From JADJNY01 sp046349615 (GTDB lineage Bacteria; Planctomycetota; UBA1135; GCA-002686595), in the NCBI GenBank assembly GCA_046349615.1, contig JAXMBZ010000001.1:124001-188000 (forward strand): 64,000 nt of DNA. Reading direction: 5' to 3'. The position numbers and the translations under genes were made by a program. The notes beneath the pieces were generated by a model. That model saw only the letters and a program-made list of their open reading frames with translations, made no database searches and was not told where the DNA came from. Of this stretch, positions 8,641-19,420 are shown in pieces. Each line of letters begins with the position of its first letter. Within the stretch, counting starts at the first letter, position 1.

Positions 8641-10178
8641 GCTTCTCCACGCTCCCCACGCTGCTCCCCGAAGGCCTCACCGGTCCGCTCGCCACGCTCG
8701 AGCGCGACGAGACGCGCGTGCTCGAGTACCGCCTCGAGAACGGCATGCGCGTGCTCCTCGTCGAGCGCCACATGGACCCCGTCGTCGCCGTGATGACGTG
8801 GTTCGGCGTCGGCGCGCGCAACGAGACGGAGCGCGAAGCCGGCGTCTCGCACTTCCTCGAGCACATGATGTTCAAGGGCAGCGAGCGCTTCGGCAAAGGC
8901 CAGGTCGACCTGCTCACGACGACGCTCGGCGGCAGCAACAACGCGTTCACCGGCGCGGACCACACCGCGTACTGGTTCGAGTTCGCGTCGGACCGTTGGG
9001 AGAAGGCGCTCGAGCTCGAAGCCGACCGCATGCGCGGGCTCCTGCTCGACGCGAAGGAGTTCGAGGCGGAAAAAGCCGTCGTGCTCGAAGAGCTCGCGAT
9101 GGGCGAGGACGATCCGTGGCGCAACCTCACGCAGGAGGTCGGGCACCACCTCTTCCCGCGGCACCCGTATCGACGTCCCGTCATCGGCTACGCGGACACG
9201 CTGAAGCACCTCACCGTCGACGAGATGCGCGACTACTACCGGCGCTTCTACCACCCGGGGAACGCGACGCTCGTCGTGTGCGGCGACATCGACGTGAGCG
9301 AAGCGCTCGCTCTCGTCGCGCGGCACTTCCGTTCGATCCCCGCGGGCGCTGCGTACGTCGAGGCCGATCCGCCGCGTCCGCCCGCGATCGAGCCGAAGGG
9401 CGAGCGCCGGCTCCGCGTCACGTGGGACGATCAGGCGAGCCGCCTCTGCATCGCGTGGCCGACGACGACCGTCGGCAGCGCGGACGACCACGTGCTCGAC
9501 GTCCTGTCGACGCTGCTCACGGGCGGGCGGCTTTCGCGCATGTACCGCGAGCTCGTGCTCGGCAAGGCGATCGTGACGAGCATCTCGACGCACAACGACA
9601 CGCGCCGCGACACGGGCTCGTTCTGGCTCTTCGCCGAGCTCGCGCAGGGCCGCGACGCGGCCGAGCTCGAACGCGCGATCGACGCCCAGCTCGAACGGCT
9701 CGCGACGGAGCTCGTCCCCGCCGCCGAGCTCGAGCGCGCGAAGCGCACGATCCTCGCGGGCGAGGCGTACGACTCGGAGACCGTGTCCGATCTCGCCGAG
9801 GAAGTCGGCGAATACGCGGTCGACGTCGAGTGGAAGGAGGCGTTCGCGACGCCGAAGCACATCCGCGCGGTCACCGCGCGAGCGGTGCAGGACTGCGCGA
9901 AGCGCCTGCTCGCGAAAGACCGGCGCGTGCTCGGCTGGAGCGTGCCGGAGACGGGCGTGAAGGCGTCCGGGGCCGAAGCGGCGCGTTCTTCGAAGGGTGC
10001 GAAGCCGCGGAGCGCGAAGTCGCGCGTCGCGCGCCGAAGCTCGAGCGCCACGAAACGTCGTTCGAGCGTCGCGAAGTCGAAGACCGCGAAGCCGTCCGGC
10101 GCGCGGCGCGCGACGAAGTCCACGAAGCGCTCCGCGAAATCCGCGACGCGTCGGCGTGCCGCAGGAGGCGCGCGTTGA
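8637..10178 (+). CDS. M16 family zinc metallopeptidase, catalytic subunit
   Basis: 513 residues, initiated at a GTG that overlaps the preceding stop (GTGA). The inverted zinc motif HFLEH is at residues 72-76 inside VSHFLEHMMFKGSERFG. The supporting glutamate region EKAVVLEELAMGEDDPW and the C-terminal M16 half follow, so it is expected to be an active zinc peptidase of the mitochondrial processing peptidase type. The last 70 residues are a Lys/Arg/Ala/Ser-rich tail (KSTKRSAKSATRRR) resembling histone H1 tails and not part of the M16 fold. The next gene encodes an M16 protein without the zinc motif, so a heterodimer is likely. Substrate unknown. Confidence 0.9.
   Translation: MSFSTLPTLLPEGLTGPLATLERDETRVLEYRLENGMRVLLVERHMDPVVAVMTWFGVGARNETEREAGVSHFLEHMMFKGSERFGKGQVDLLTTTLGGSNNAFTGADHTAYWFEFASDRWEKALELEADRMRGLLLDAKEFEAEKAVVLEELAMGEDDPWRNLTQEVGHHLFPRHPYRRPVIGYADTLKHLTVDEMRDYYRRFYHPGNATLVVCGDIDVSEALALVARHFRSIPAGAAYVEADPPRPPAIEPKGERRLRVTWDDQASRLCIAWPTTTVGSADDHVLDVLSTLLTGGRLSRMYRELVLGKAIVTSISTHNDTRRDTGSFWLFAELAQGRDAAELERAIDAQLERLATELVPAAELERAKRTILAGEAYDSETVSDLAEEVGEYAVDVEWKEAFATPKHIRAVTARAVQDCAKRLLAKDRRVLGWSVPETGVKASGAEAARSSKGAKPRSAKSRVARRSSSATKRRSSVAKSKTAKPSGARRATKSTKRSAKSATRRRAAGGAR
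10162..10167 (+). promoter_or_regulatory. Shine-Dalgarno AGGAGG deciding a TTG start
   Basis: AGGAGG lies seven bases before TTG at 10175. The TTG overlaps the TGA of the upstream M16 gene (TTGA). No ATG or GTG lies nearby in this frame at the beginning of the M16 fold, so this site fixes the start of the second M16 gene. Confidence 0.7.
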
Positions 10179-11491
10179 GCTCCCTCGATGCCGCGCGGAG
10201 CACGCGCCCCGTCCCGAAGCTCGAGGTCCCGATCGAGCGCTTCGAGCTCTCGTGCGGCGCCGTGCTCCTCGTGTCGCGCCGTCCGGGCGCGCCCGTGACC
10301 GCGGCGCACGTCCACGTGCGCGGCGGACCCGCGCAGGACCCGGCCGGGCTCGAAGGCACTGCGTTCCTCGCGGGCTCGCTCGTCGACCAAGGCACGCAGG
10401 ACTTCGGCGAGCAGGAGATCGCCGAGCTCCTCGAGCCGAACGGCGGCGAGGTCGGCGGCGACGCGGCGGGAGTGCACGGCTCGATCGTCGGCGGCGAGTG
10501 GAAGCTCCTCCTGCGCGTGATGACGTCGATGCTCGTGCGTCCGACGTATCCGAAGGACAAGGTCGCGCTCCATCACCAGCGTCTGTGCGACCGATTGCTC
10601 GTCGAGCGCGACGACCCGCGCTCTCAAGGCGGCCTCGTGTTCCGCAAGCTCGTCTACGGCGAGCACTGGCTCGGCCGCGCGGCGTACGGGACGCTCGAGA
10701 GCGTGAAACGCATCCGGCGCGAGCACCTCGTCGCGCACCACGCGAAGAACTGGGTCGCGAAGCGCGCGGTGATCGCCGTGTGCGGCGACGTCGAGCCTCG
10801 CGCGGTGCGGCGCGAGCTCGAGCGCCTGCTCGCGAAGTGGAAGAGCGGGACGCCGCTCACGACGACGCCGCCGTCGTTCCCCGCGCGCGGCGTGCGCGTC
10901 GCCGCGTTCCCCGCGGATCGCCAGCAGGTGCACCTCTACCTCGGGCACGTCGGCATCCCGCGCAACCATCCCGACTACTCGGCGCTCGTCGTGATGGACC
11001 ACGTGCTCGGCACGGGCCCGGGCTTCACGAACCGCATCGCGCGCATCCTGCGCGACGAGAAGGGGCTCGCGTATTCGGTCAACGCGAACATCCACGGCTC
11101 CGCGGGGCTCCTGCCCGGCATGTTCACCGCGTACATCGGCACGTCGCCGGATCACGTGCGCACCGCGGTCGAGGGCTTCCTCCACGAGATGCGCCGCATC
11201 CGCGACGAACGCGTCGGCGACGACGAGCTCGGCATCGCGAAGAGCTATCTCGTCGGCTCGTTCCCGCTCGGCTTCGAGCGCGCGGCGCGGCGCGCGAGCT
11301 ACATGGTCAGCCACGAGCTCTTCGGCTTCCCGCCCGACAACCTGGAGCGGCTGCTCCACGCGTTCGGCTCCGTGTCCGCGGAGGACGTGCAGCGCGTCGC
11401 GCGCGAGCACTTGCACCCCGACGAGAGCTGCCTCGCCGCCGCGGGACCGGTCAAGGCGCGCGAGCTCGAAGCTCTATTGCGCAAGAGCTGA
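10175..11491 (+). CDS. M16 family peptidase-like protein lacking the zinc motif (probable partner subunit)
   Basis: 438 residues from TTG. The M16 fold is clear: FELSCGAVLLVSRRPGAPV at the start, RGGPAQDPAGLEGTAFLAGS, and in the second half DHVLGTGPGFTNRIARILRDE with GLAYSV, the classic RxR/GLAY region of the non-catalytic side. Where the active enzyme has HFLEH, this protein has AFLAGSLVDQGT, so both zinc histidines and the glutamate are missing. The family precedent is an active/inactive pair encoded together, in which the inactive chain supplies substrate-binding residues. It is coupled to the active subunit by stop/start overlap. Confidence 0.88.
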   Translation: MSSLDAARSTRPVPKLEVPIERFELSCGAVLLVSRRPGAPVTAAHVHVRGGPAQDPAGLEGTAFLAGSLVDQGTQDFGEQEIAELLEPNGGEVGGDAAGVHGSIVGGEWKLLLRVMTSMLVRPTYPKDKVALHHQRLCDRLLVERDDPRSQGGLVFRKLVYGEHWLGRAAYGTLESVKRIRREHLVAHHAKNWVAKRAVIAVCGDVEPRAVRRELERLLAKWKSGTPLTTTPPSFPARGVRVAAFPADRQQVHLYLGHVGIPRNHPDYSALVVMDHVLGTGPGFTNRIARILRDEKGLAYSVNANIHGSAGLLPGMFTAYIGTSPDHVRTAVEGFLHEMRRIRDERVGDDELGIAKSYLVGSFPLGFERAARRASYMVSHELFGFPPDNLERLLHAFGSVSAEDVQRVAREHLHPDESCLAAAGPVKARELEALLRKS

Positions 11492-11642
11492 TCGGTCGCG
11501 CGGGAGTCGTTTCGAGCGCCTTCCGCGCGGGAATACCGGCTCGCCCCAGCGGGGGAGCGCGCGCCTCCGACCTCCACCACGCCGCGGTGCGTCGTCGTGC
11601 GTAGGCCCCCGCCTCGACGACGGGTCTACGATCGCTGATGTC

Positions 11643-12800
11643 ATGAAGACGATCTCCGCGAATCCCGTCGTGCGCTGGATGAACGTCGAAGAGCTCCGCT
11701 CCTTGATCGCGGCGCACGTTCCCCCCTGTATCTCGATCTACCTGCCCACGCATCCGGGCGGCTCACCGGAGGACAAGCACCACTTCGACGGCTTGTTGCG
11801 TCGCGCGCGGGCCGAGCTCGCGAAGCACCTCTCTCCCCACGAAGTGGAGGAAGCGATGGCGCCGCTCGAGCCGGCCTTCCGTCCGCAAGACTGGAACGAC
11901 GCGCTCTCCGGGCTCGCCGTCTTCCGCTCGCACGAGTTCGAGGCCGTGTACCGTCTCCCGACGAAGGTCGAGGAGCGCGTCGTCGTCGGCGACAGCTTCC
12001 ACGTGCGGCCGCTGCTCGAATTCCTGCAGGCGAACCAGCGCTACTTCCTGCTCGTCTTGAGCCAGGGGCGCATCAGCTTCTTCAAGGGCAGTCTGCACGG
12101 GCTCGTGCCCGTCGACCTGCGCACGATGCCGCGCTCGCTGACGTCCGCGCTCGGCGTCGAGGACCACGAGCGCAACGTCCGGCAGCATTCGGCCGGCGCG
12201 TGGGGCTCGACGGCGATCTACTCGGGCCGCGGCCGCGACGACGGCTCGCGCGACGAGGACTTCGCGCGCTTCTTCCGCATCGTCGATCGGGAGCTGATGC
12301 AGGTGCTCCGCGACGAGAACGCGCCGCTCGTGCTCGCGGCGCCCGAGAAGCAGTTCTCGATCTACGCGAGCGTCAGCCGTTACCCGCACCTCCTCGCGGA
12401 CGGCTTGAAGGGCAGCTTCGTGCAGGAAAGCGGGCAGGAGCTCCACCAGCGCGTCTGGCCGCTCGTGCAGAAGCACGTCGCCGAGCGCGAGTCGGTCGTG
12501 CTCGAGCACTACTCGTCCGGGATTTCGCGCGGCCGTTCGACGGACGAGATCACCACCATCGCGCGCGGAGTGGCGCAGGGCCGCGTGCGCGAACTCCTGC
12601 TCGCGCGCGGGGCGCAGCTCTGGGGCAAGTTCGACCGCGACACCGGTGCGATCGAGCTGTGGAAGGATCGGCGCGGAGAGCAGGACGATCTGCTCGACGA
12701 TCTCGCCGAGTCCGTGCTGCTGCGCGGCGGCGAGGTGTTCAGCCTCGAGCGCCATCGGATGCCGAGCCCGTCGCCGATCGCGGCGACGCTGCGCTGGTGA
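11643..12800 (+). CDS. BaeRF-type (bacterial archaeo-eukaryotic release factor-like) protein
   Basis: 385 residues. The order of segments matches the BaeRF3 group: CISIYLPTHPGG near the N-terminus, DWNDALSGLAVFRS, VGDSFHVRPLLEFLQANQRYFLLVLSQGRISFF broken across two strands, and later DENAPLVLAAPEKQFSIYASVS followed by a C-terminal domain. These proteins share the eRF1 domain 2/3 fold and are thought from sequence studies to act on ribosomes or in translation-linked stress; no biochemical role is established for this group to my knowledge. The ATG at 11643 has no strong ribosome site. A strong hairpin follows downstream, before the convergent lpdA. Confidence 0.75.
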   Translation: MKTISANPVVRWMNVEELRSLIAAHVPPCISIYLPTHPGGSPEDKHHFDGLLRRARAELAKHLSPHEVEEAMAPLEPAFRPQDWNDALSGLAVFRSHEFEAVYRLPTKVEERVVVGDSFHVRPLLEFLQANQRYFLLVLSQGRISFFKGSLHGLVPVDLRTMPRSLTSALGVEDHERNVRQHSAGAWGSTAIYSGRGRDDGSRDEDFARFFRIVDRELMQVLRDENAPLVLAAPEKQFSIYASVSRYPHLLADGLKGSFVQESGQELHQRVWPLVQKHVAERESVVLEHYSSGISRGRSTDEITTIARGVAQGRVRELLLARGAQLWGKFDRDTGAIELWKDRRGEQDDLLDDLAESVLLRGGEVFSLERHRMPSPSPIAATLRW

Positions 12801-12925
12801 ACGGACGAACGGGCGGTCTCTTCGCGATTCGAGTCCGCCTTCGACCCGGTCGCCGCATCACGACGGACGATGCGGCGCCTGGGTCGAGTTGCGCGCGAGG
12901 GCGCGCGTGACTCCTTGCCGAAGAG

Positions 12926-12952
12926 TCCGGCCGGAGGGTTCCTCCGGCCGGA
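12926..12952. terminator. strong hairpin between convergent BaeRF gene and lpdA
   Basis: TCCGGCCGGAGG at 12926-12937 pairs perfectly with 12941-12952 across a 3-base GTT loop. It lies between two convergent genes, with no T-run. The loop region resembles the apical part of the 131-bp repeats described elsewhere, but the conserved flanks of that family are absent. It most likely terminates transcription from both sides. Confidence 0.6.
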
Positions 12953-13009
12953 GCGTTTCACGGAGCGGTGGCGCGGAGTCGTCGCCGGTGCGAGCGCGCT
13001 CGCGCGTCC

Positions 13010-14401
13010 TCACATGTGCAACGCCCGCTTCTGCACCGCGAGCGCCGCTTCCTTGATCACCTCCGGCAAGGTCGGGTGCGCGTGGCACGTCCGCGCGACG
13101 TCCTCGCTCGACGCGCCGAACTCGATCGCCGTCGCGAGCTCCGCGATCAGATCGCCCGCGCGCGGGCCGAAGATGTGCGCGCCGAGGATCCGGTCCGTCT
13201 TCGCGTGCGCGAGGATCTTCACGCGTCCCTCGGTCTGGTTGAGCGCCTTCGCGCGCCCGTTCGCCATGAACGGGAACGAGCCCTTCACGTACTCGACGCC
13301 GGCCTGCTGGAGCTCCTCCTCCGTCTTGCCGACGCCCGCGACTTCCGGCGCCGTGTAGACGACGTTCGGGATCGCGTCGTAGTTGACGTGTCCACGTCCC
13401 GTGACGATGTGCTCGACGCACGCGACGCCTTCGTCTTCCGCCTTGTGCGCGAGCATCGGCCCGCGGATCACGTCGCCGATCGCATACACGCCCGCGACCT
13501 TCGTCGCGAAGTGGTCGTCGACCGGGATGCGGCCCTTCTCGTCGAGCGCGAGCCCGATCGCCTCGAGGCCGAGCCCCGCCGTCGTCGGCCGGCGACCCGC
13601 GGCGAGGAGCACGCGATCGCACTCGATCGGATCCTTCCCCTCGATCGTGACGACGCAGCCGGCGCCCTTCACCTTCGCGCCGGTTACGCGCACGCCGAGC
13701 TGGAACTTGAGGCCCTGCTTCTCGAGCGACTTCTTCGCCTCCGCCGCGATCTCCGCGTCGTTCGCGATCAGGATGCGGTCGGCGTACTCGAGCACGGTCA
13801 CCTTCGCGCCGAGGCGCGCCCACACCGAGCCCATCTCGAGCCCGATCGCGCCCGCGCCGATCACGACGAGGTGCTTGGGCACCTCGGGCCACGCGAGCGC
13901 CTCCGTGCTCGTGCCGATGCGATCGCCGTCGAGCTCGACTCCCTTCAGCGGCGCGGACACCGAGCCCGTCGCGACGATCACGTGCTTCGCCTCGAGCTCC
14001 GTCGGCTCGGTCGTGCCGTCGACGACGACCTTGTTCGCCGCGACGAACCGGCCCGTGCCGAGGTAGCGCGTGATCTTGTTCTTCTTGAAGAGCGAGTCGA
14101 CGCCGCTCGTCAAACTGCGCACGACGTCGTCCTTGCGCTTCATCATCGCGCCGAGTTCGAAGCGCAGGCCTTCGACGCGCAGGCCGTGACGCTCGAAGCC
14201 GTGCTTCGCCTCGTGGTAGAGCTCGCTCGACTCGAGCAGCGCCTTGCTCGGGATGCAGCCGACGCGCAGGCACGTGCCGCCGAGCGCCTTCTCCTTCTCG
14301 ATGCAGGCGACGTTCAAGCCGAGCTGGGCCGCGCGGATCGCGGCGACGTACCCGCCGGGGCCGGCGCCGATGACGACGAGGTCGTGTTGGATCGTGCTCA
14401 T
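13010..14401 (-). CDS. lpdA: dihydrolipoyl dehydrogenase (E3)
   Basis: Flavoprotein that reoxidises the lipoyl arms of 2-oxoacid dehydrogenase complexes with NAD+. 463 residues, normal length. FAD motif VIGAGPGGYVAA at residues 10-21; redox disulphide GGTCLRVGCIPSK with Cys44 and Cys49; NAD motif VVIGAGAIGLEMGSVWARLG; FAD-closing GVYAIGDVIRGPMLAHKAEDEG; C-terminal catalytic HAHPTLPEVIKEA (His/Glu pair). The start at 14401 is preceded by GAGAGAAGG at good spacing. The other complex genes, sucB and sucA, lie on the same strand about 11 and 20 kb away, which suggests service to 2-oxoglutarate dehydrogenase at least. Confidence 0.97.
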   Translation of the reverse strand: MSTIQHDLVVIGAGPGGYVAAIRAAQLGLNVACIEKEKALGGTCLRVGCIPSKALLESSELYHEAKHGFERHGLRVEGLRFELGAMMKRKDDVVRSLTSGVDSLFKKNKITRYLGTGRFVAANKVVVDGTTEPTELEAKHVIVATGSVSAPLKGVELDGDRIGTSTEALAWPEVPKHLVVIGAGAIGLEMGSVWARLGAKVTVLEYADRILIANDAEIAAEAKKSLEKQGLKFQLGVRVTGAKVKGAGCVVTIEGKDPIECDRVLLAAGRRPTTAGLGLEAIGLALDEKGRIPVDDHFATKVAGVYAIGDVIRGPMLAHKAEDEGVACVEHIVTGRGHVNYDAIPNVVYTAPEVAGVGKTEEELQQAGVEYVKGSFPFMANGRAKALNQTEGRVKILAHAKTDRILGAHIFGPRAGDLIAELATAIEFGASSEDVARTCHAHPTLPEVIKEAALAVQKRALHM

Positions 14402-14740
14402 GTCCTTCTCTCTCGATTCGATGATGCGATCCCGGAGAGGATAGCGTCGAACACGGCGCGACGCAGCGCGGGAGCGAGGCGGAGCGCGGCTTCCGCGACG
14501 GGAGCGGGGTGTGCGCGCGATCGATCCGCGGGCGGACGGTGATCTTCCACTCGTGAGCGCGACGTCTCCTGTTCGATCGCGAGCGCGCGAACGATTCGGC
14601 CGCGAACGCACTCGCTCGCTCTATGGGTCGATAGGCCGCGTCGATCGGCACGATCTCCGCTTCGAATGAGCGACGGAGCACGACACGCGTAGAGTGACTT
14701 CGTCCCGAGTCCTTCACCTCGAACGCAGGAGTCCAACCTC
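14402..14740. promoter_or_regulatory. 339-bp divergent promoter region between lpdA and katG
   Basis: No ORF here looks real. The region must hold the divergent promoters of lpdA and katG. AGGAG at 14727-14731 is the katG ribosome site, nine bases from its ATG. A short patch around 14620-14640 (CTATGGGTCGATAGG) is the least GC-rich part and has a weak CTAT/ATAG symmetry. It could be a peroxide-regulator site, but I cannot assign a regulator. Confidence 0.35.
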
Positions 14741-16924
<2,184 letters not shown>

Positions 16925-16940
16925 CCTCTCACGCGCGGTC

Positions 16941-17010
16941 GGGCGGACGAACACGACGTCCGCCCAAGCACACGGCCCGTCGTCCCGCCCCCGCGGAACG
17001 ACGGGCCGTG
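16941..17010. terminator. two tandem hairpins between convergent katG and phosphatase gene
   Basis: Hairpin one: GGGCGGACG (16941-16949) pairs with 16957-16965 around a 7-base loop. Hairpin two: a perfect 13-base stem, 16971-16983 with 16998-17010, around a 14-base loop. Both stems are perfect and fill the space between convergent stops, so a bidirectional terminator is likely. Confidence 0.75.
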
Positions 17011-17026
17011 TCGGAGTGCACTCGGG

Positions 17027-17977
17027 TCAGTCGCGATACTTGCCGTGGCAGTCCTTGCACGACGCCTGCAGCGCCTTCAGGCGCGCCGACAGGTCGGCGG
17101 TGTCGAGCGTCGCGGCGCCGAGGCGTTCCTCGAGCTCGCCCGCGCGCTTCGCATCCGCCTCGAGAGCTTGGAGGAAGTCGGCGGGGTGCGCCTTGACCTC
17201 GTCCTCGTTCAACAGCCCGCGGAAGCCCGCTGCCATGCGCTTCACGACCGCGGTCGGAACGAGGTCGGGGTGATCGGCGGGGACCTTCCAGCCGGCCTTC
17301 TCGATCGCCTTGAGCTCGTCGTTCGCTTCGTCGATCGCGACCATCGCCTTCTTGAGACCGCGCGGCTGGACGCGCTCGGGGAACTTCGCGGGGAGCGCGG
17401 CGAGCGTCGCCGCCTCCGCCGGACGCGCGGCGTTCGCGCACGCGTAGAGACCATCGTAGAACGCCGCGGTGCCGGAGACCTTCATGCGCGCGACGGCCTG
17501 CTCGTTCGTGAGCTTGTTGAGCGTGACCGAGGCCGCGGCGGCTGCGCCGGCGCTGCGGTGCTTGCCGTGGTGGCAGTGGACGTAGACGAGACCGCCGGCC
17601 GACTGGACGGCCTTCGCGACCTCGAGCGTGCGCTGCGGCGTCAGACCGTCGTAGCCGATCGGCAGGTGCACGTACTGGAGCCCGTACTTGTGCGCGAGCT
17701 CCACGTCGGGCGGCGCGCCGTCGACGGAGACGATCGTGTGGACGCCCATCGACGCGAGCGTGCGGAAGCCGGCCTCGCCCTCGGGGACGGATCCACTGAC
17801 GATCTCGGGCGTGTACGCGACGACGTTGTGGACACCGTCGAGGTCGACCGGCTTCTCCGCCTGGAGCGCGGGCGGCGCGAGGGTGACGGGCACACGTTGG
17901 ACCGGGGCCGAACCGGACTCGGGGCCTGCGCAGGCGGTGAGGAGGGCGAGAAGGAAGGCGGTTGTGAGGCGAGACAT
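17027..17977 (-). CDS. lipoprotein with dual-specificity-phosphatase-like domain fused to a cytochrome c'-like domain
   Basis: 316 residues. The N-terminus has a lipobox LLTAC with Cys16. Residues about 45-165 look like a tyrosine/dual-specificity phosphatase: TIVSVDGAPPD, LPIGYDGLT and the HCx5R loop VHCHHGKHRSAG, with Cys135 and Arg141. Residues about 200-316 are helical and end in CKDCHGKYRD; a C-terminal CxxCHxxYR/K is the signature of cytochrome c'-type four-helix haem proteins. The enzyme would therefore sit in the periplasm on a membrane with one covalent haem. Catalytic activity is inferred from the CX5R loop only; such folds can be inactive. The start at 17977 was chosen because it begins a canonical lipoprotein signal. 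Confidence 0.8.
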   Translation of the reverse strand: MSRLTTAFLLALLTACAGPESGSAPVQRVPVTLAPPALQAEKPVDLDGVHNVVAYTPEIVSGSVPEGEAGFRTLASMGVHTIVSVDGAPPDVELAHKYGLQYVHLPIGYDGLTPQRTLEVAKAVQSAGGLVYVHCHHGKHRSAGAAAAASVTLNKLTNEQAVARMKVSGTAAFYDGLYACANAARPAEAATLAALPAKFPERVQPRGLKKAMVAIDEANDELKAIEKAGWKVPADHPDLVPTAVVKRMAAGFRGLLNEDEVKAHPADFLQALEADAKRAGELEERLGAATLDTADLSARLKALQASCKDCHGKYRD

Positions 17978-18142
17978 GAGGGGTTCGGTCTGGGTCGTGG
18001 AGGAGGAGCGACGGAGGAAGTCCCGTTCGACGCGGGCGGACACAGCCGTCCGCTAGTCGAATGCTGCGGCCGGGTCACACGAATCGAATGAGTCGGCTTC
18101 GCCCCACGCTCGGTGCATCGACACGAGGCCGTCGAACGACCC

Positions 18143-19258
18143 TCAACGCTCCGCGCTCAGCGCGAAGTCGTCGAACTCCGTACGGCTGTCCGACTTCGTC
18201 CACAACCCGGCACGACCGCGGCGGAAGAACGTGTCGTAGCTCTTCGCGCGGACCTGGCCGTCGAGCACGGCCTCGAGCTCCGCGCCGCGCACCGTGAACT
18301 CGAGCGTGTGCCACGCGTCGTCGTCCGTCGCGCCCTTCGCGATGCCGCCGGGGAGCGTGCGCCGGTCGCCGTTGACGACGCGGAAGATGCGCAGGTCGCC
18401 CTCCGCCGCGTTCGCGCGCGCGACGAGGTAGTTCCCCGCGTCGCGCCAGCGCAGGATCACGCCCGCCGCGCGATCGACGCGGCCGCCGACGTAGCGGAAG
18501 CGGACGCGAATCGTCGCGTCGGCGGCGTCGAACTCGTTCACGATCGCCATCGGGAAGCGCACGCCCGTCGTGTCCGCGTCGTCCTGCAGGAGGGCGCGGC
18601 CCGCACCCGACGCGACGACCTTCCACGCGCCGAATCGCCCGTGGCCGCCGAGCTCGGACGCGAGCCGCGCGGGCAGCGTGCCGAGCGACTCGTCGTCGAA
18701 CGCGAGCGTGATCGGCGGCGGCGGCGCGGAGGGCTGCGCGACGAGGTCGGGGAACTGCTCCTCTTCGTCCTCGTCCTCCTCGGGCCGCGGACCGAGCGTC
18801 GCGCGCACCGTGAGCTCCTTCCCGCCGCGCACGAACTTCACGTCGACCGCGTCGCCGACCCGATGGCTGCGCACCGCGCGCGCGAGCGCCGCCTTCGTGT
18901 CCGTCACGACGCCGTCGAAGGAGCGCAGCACGTCGCCCTTCGCGAGGCCCGCGCGCTCCGCCCCCGTGTCCGCGTAGATCGCGTTCAAGACGAGCCCGCC
19001 CTGCCCCGGATCGCTGTCGACGCCGAGGTAGGGGATCGGGAGCACGGCGTCGAGCATGCGGCGCGCTTCGAGCCGGCTGCGGGTCGCGATCGCGTCGATC
19101 TCGGCGTCCATGCGGGCGAGCAGCGCGCGGCGGACGAGCGCGGGGTCGTCGCTCGGCGCGAGCGGGCGCGCGAGGGGCGCGGGCGAGGTCTGCGGCGTGC
19201 CTCCGTGACCGAACGCGGAGAGGAGGAGGAGGGCGGCGAAGGGGATCGAGCTCTTCAT
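18143..19258 (-). CDS. secreted PDZ-domain protein with concanavalin/LamG-like C-terminal domain
   Basis: 371 residues. Signal peptide at the N-terminus (SSIPFAALLLLSAFGHG). Residues about 75-150 form a PDZ domain: PYLGVDSDPGQGGLVLNAIY, then GLAKGDVLRSFDGVVTD and GDAVDVKFVRGGKELTV. An acidic Glu/Asp linker follows. The C-terminal half (about 195-371) has the jelly-roll pattern of DUF1080/LamG-type proteins: GVILRWRDAGNYLVARAN, WHTLEFTVRGAELEAVLDGQ and AGLWTKSDSRTEFDDFAL. No protease domain is present. Probably binds a polysaccharide or protein ligand in the periplasm; a specific role is unknown. Confidence 0.75.
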   Translation of the reverse strand: MKSSIPFAALLLLSAFGHGGTPQTSPAPLARPLAPSDDPALVRRALLARMDAEIDAIATRSRLEARRMLDAVLPIPYLGVDSDPGQGGLVLNAIYADTGAERAGLAKGDVLRSFDGVVTDTKAALARAVRSHRVGDAVDVKFVRGGKELTVRATLGPRPEEDEDEEEQFPDLVAQPSAPPPPITLAFDDESLGTLPARLASELGGHGRFGAWKVVASGAGRALLQDDADTTGVRFPMAIVNEFDAADATIRVRFRYVGGRVDRAAGVILRWRDAGNYLVARANAAEGDLRIFRVVNGDRRTLPGGIAKGATDDDAWHTLEFTVRGAELEAVLDGQVRAKSYDTFFRRGRAGLWTKSDSRTEFDDFALSAER

Positions 19259-19420
19259 GACGGGGTCGTGCGGGTGAAGCCGTGAGCGCGAGCGCCGCTT
19301 TTTCTGCGTGCGGTGCCTCGGGCGGCCGTCATCCTGTCGGATTGGGTGCGTGACCGCACGCTCGGACGTCCCTAGGGTCTCCCCGGACGCACGGTCACGC
19401 GCTTCGGAAGCGATCCCCCC

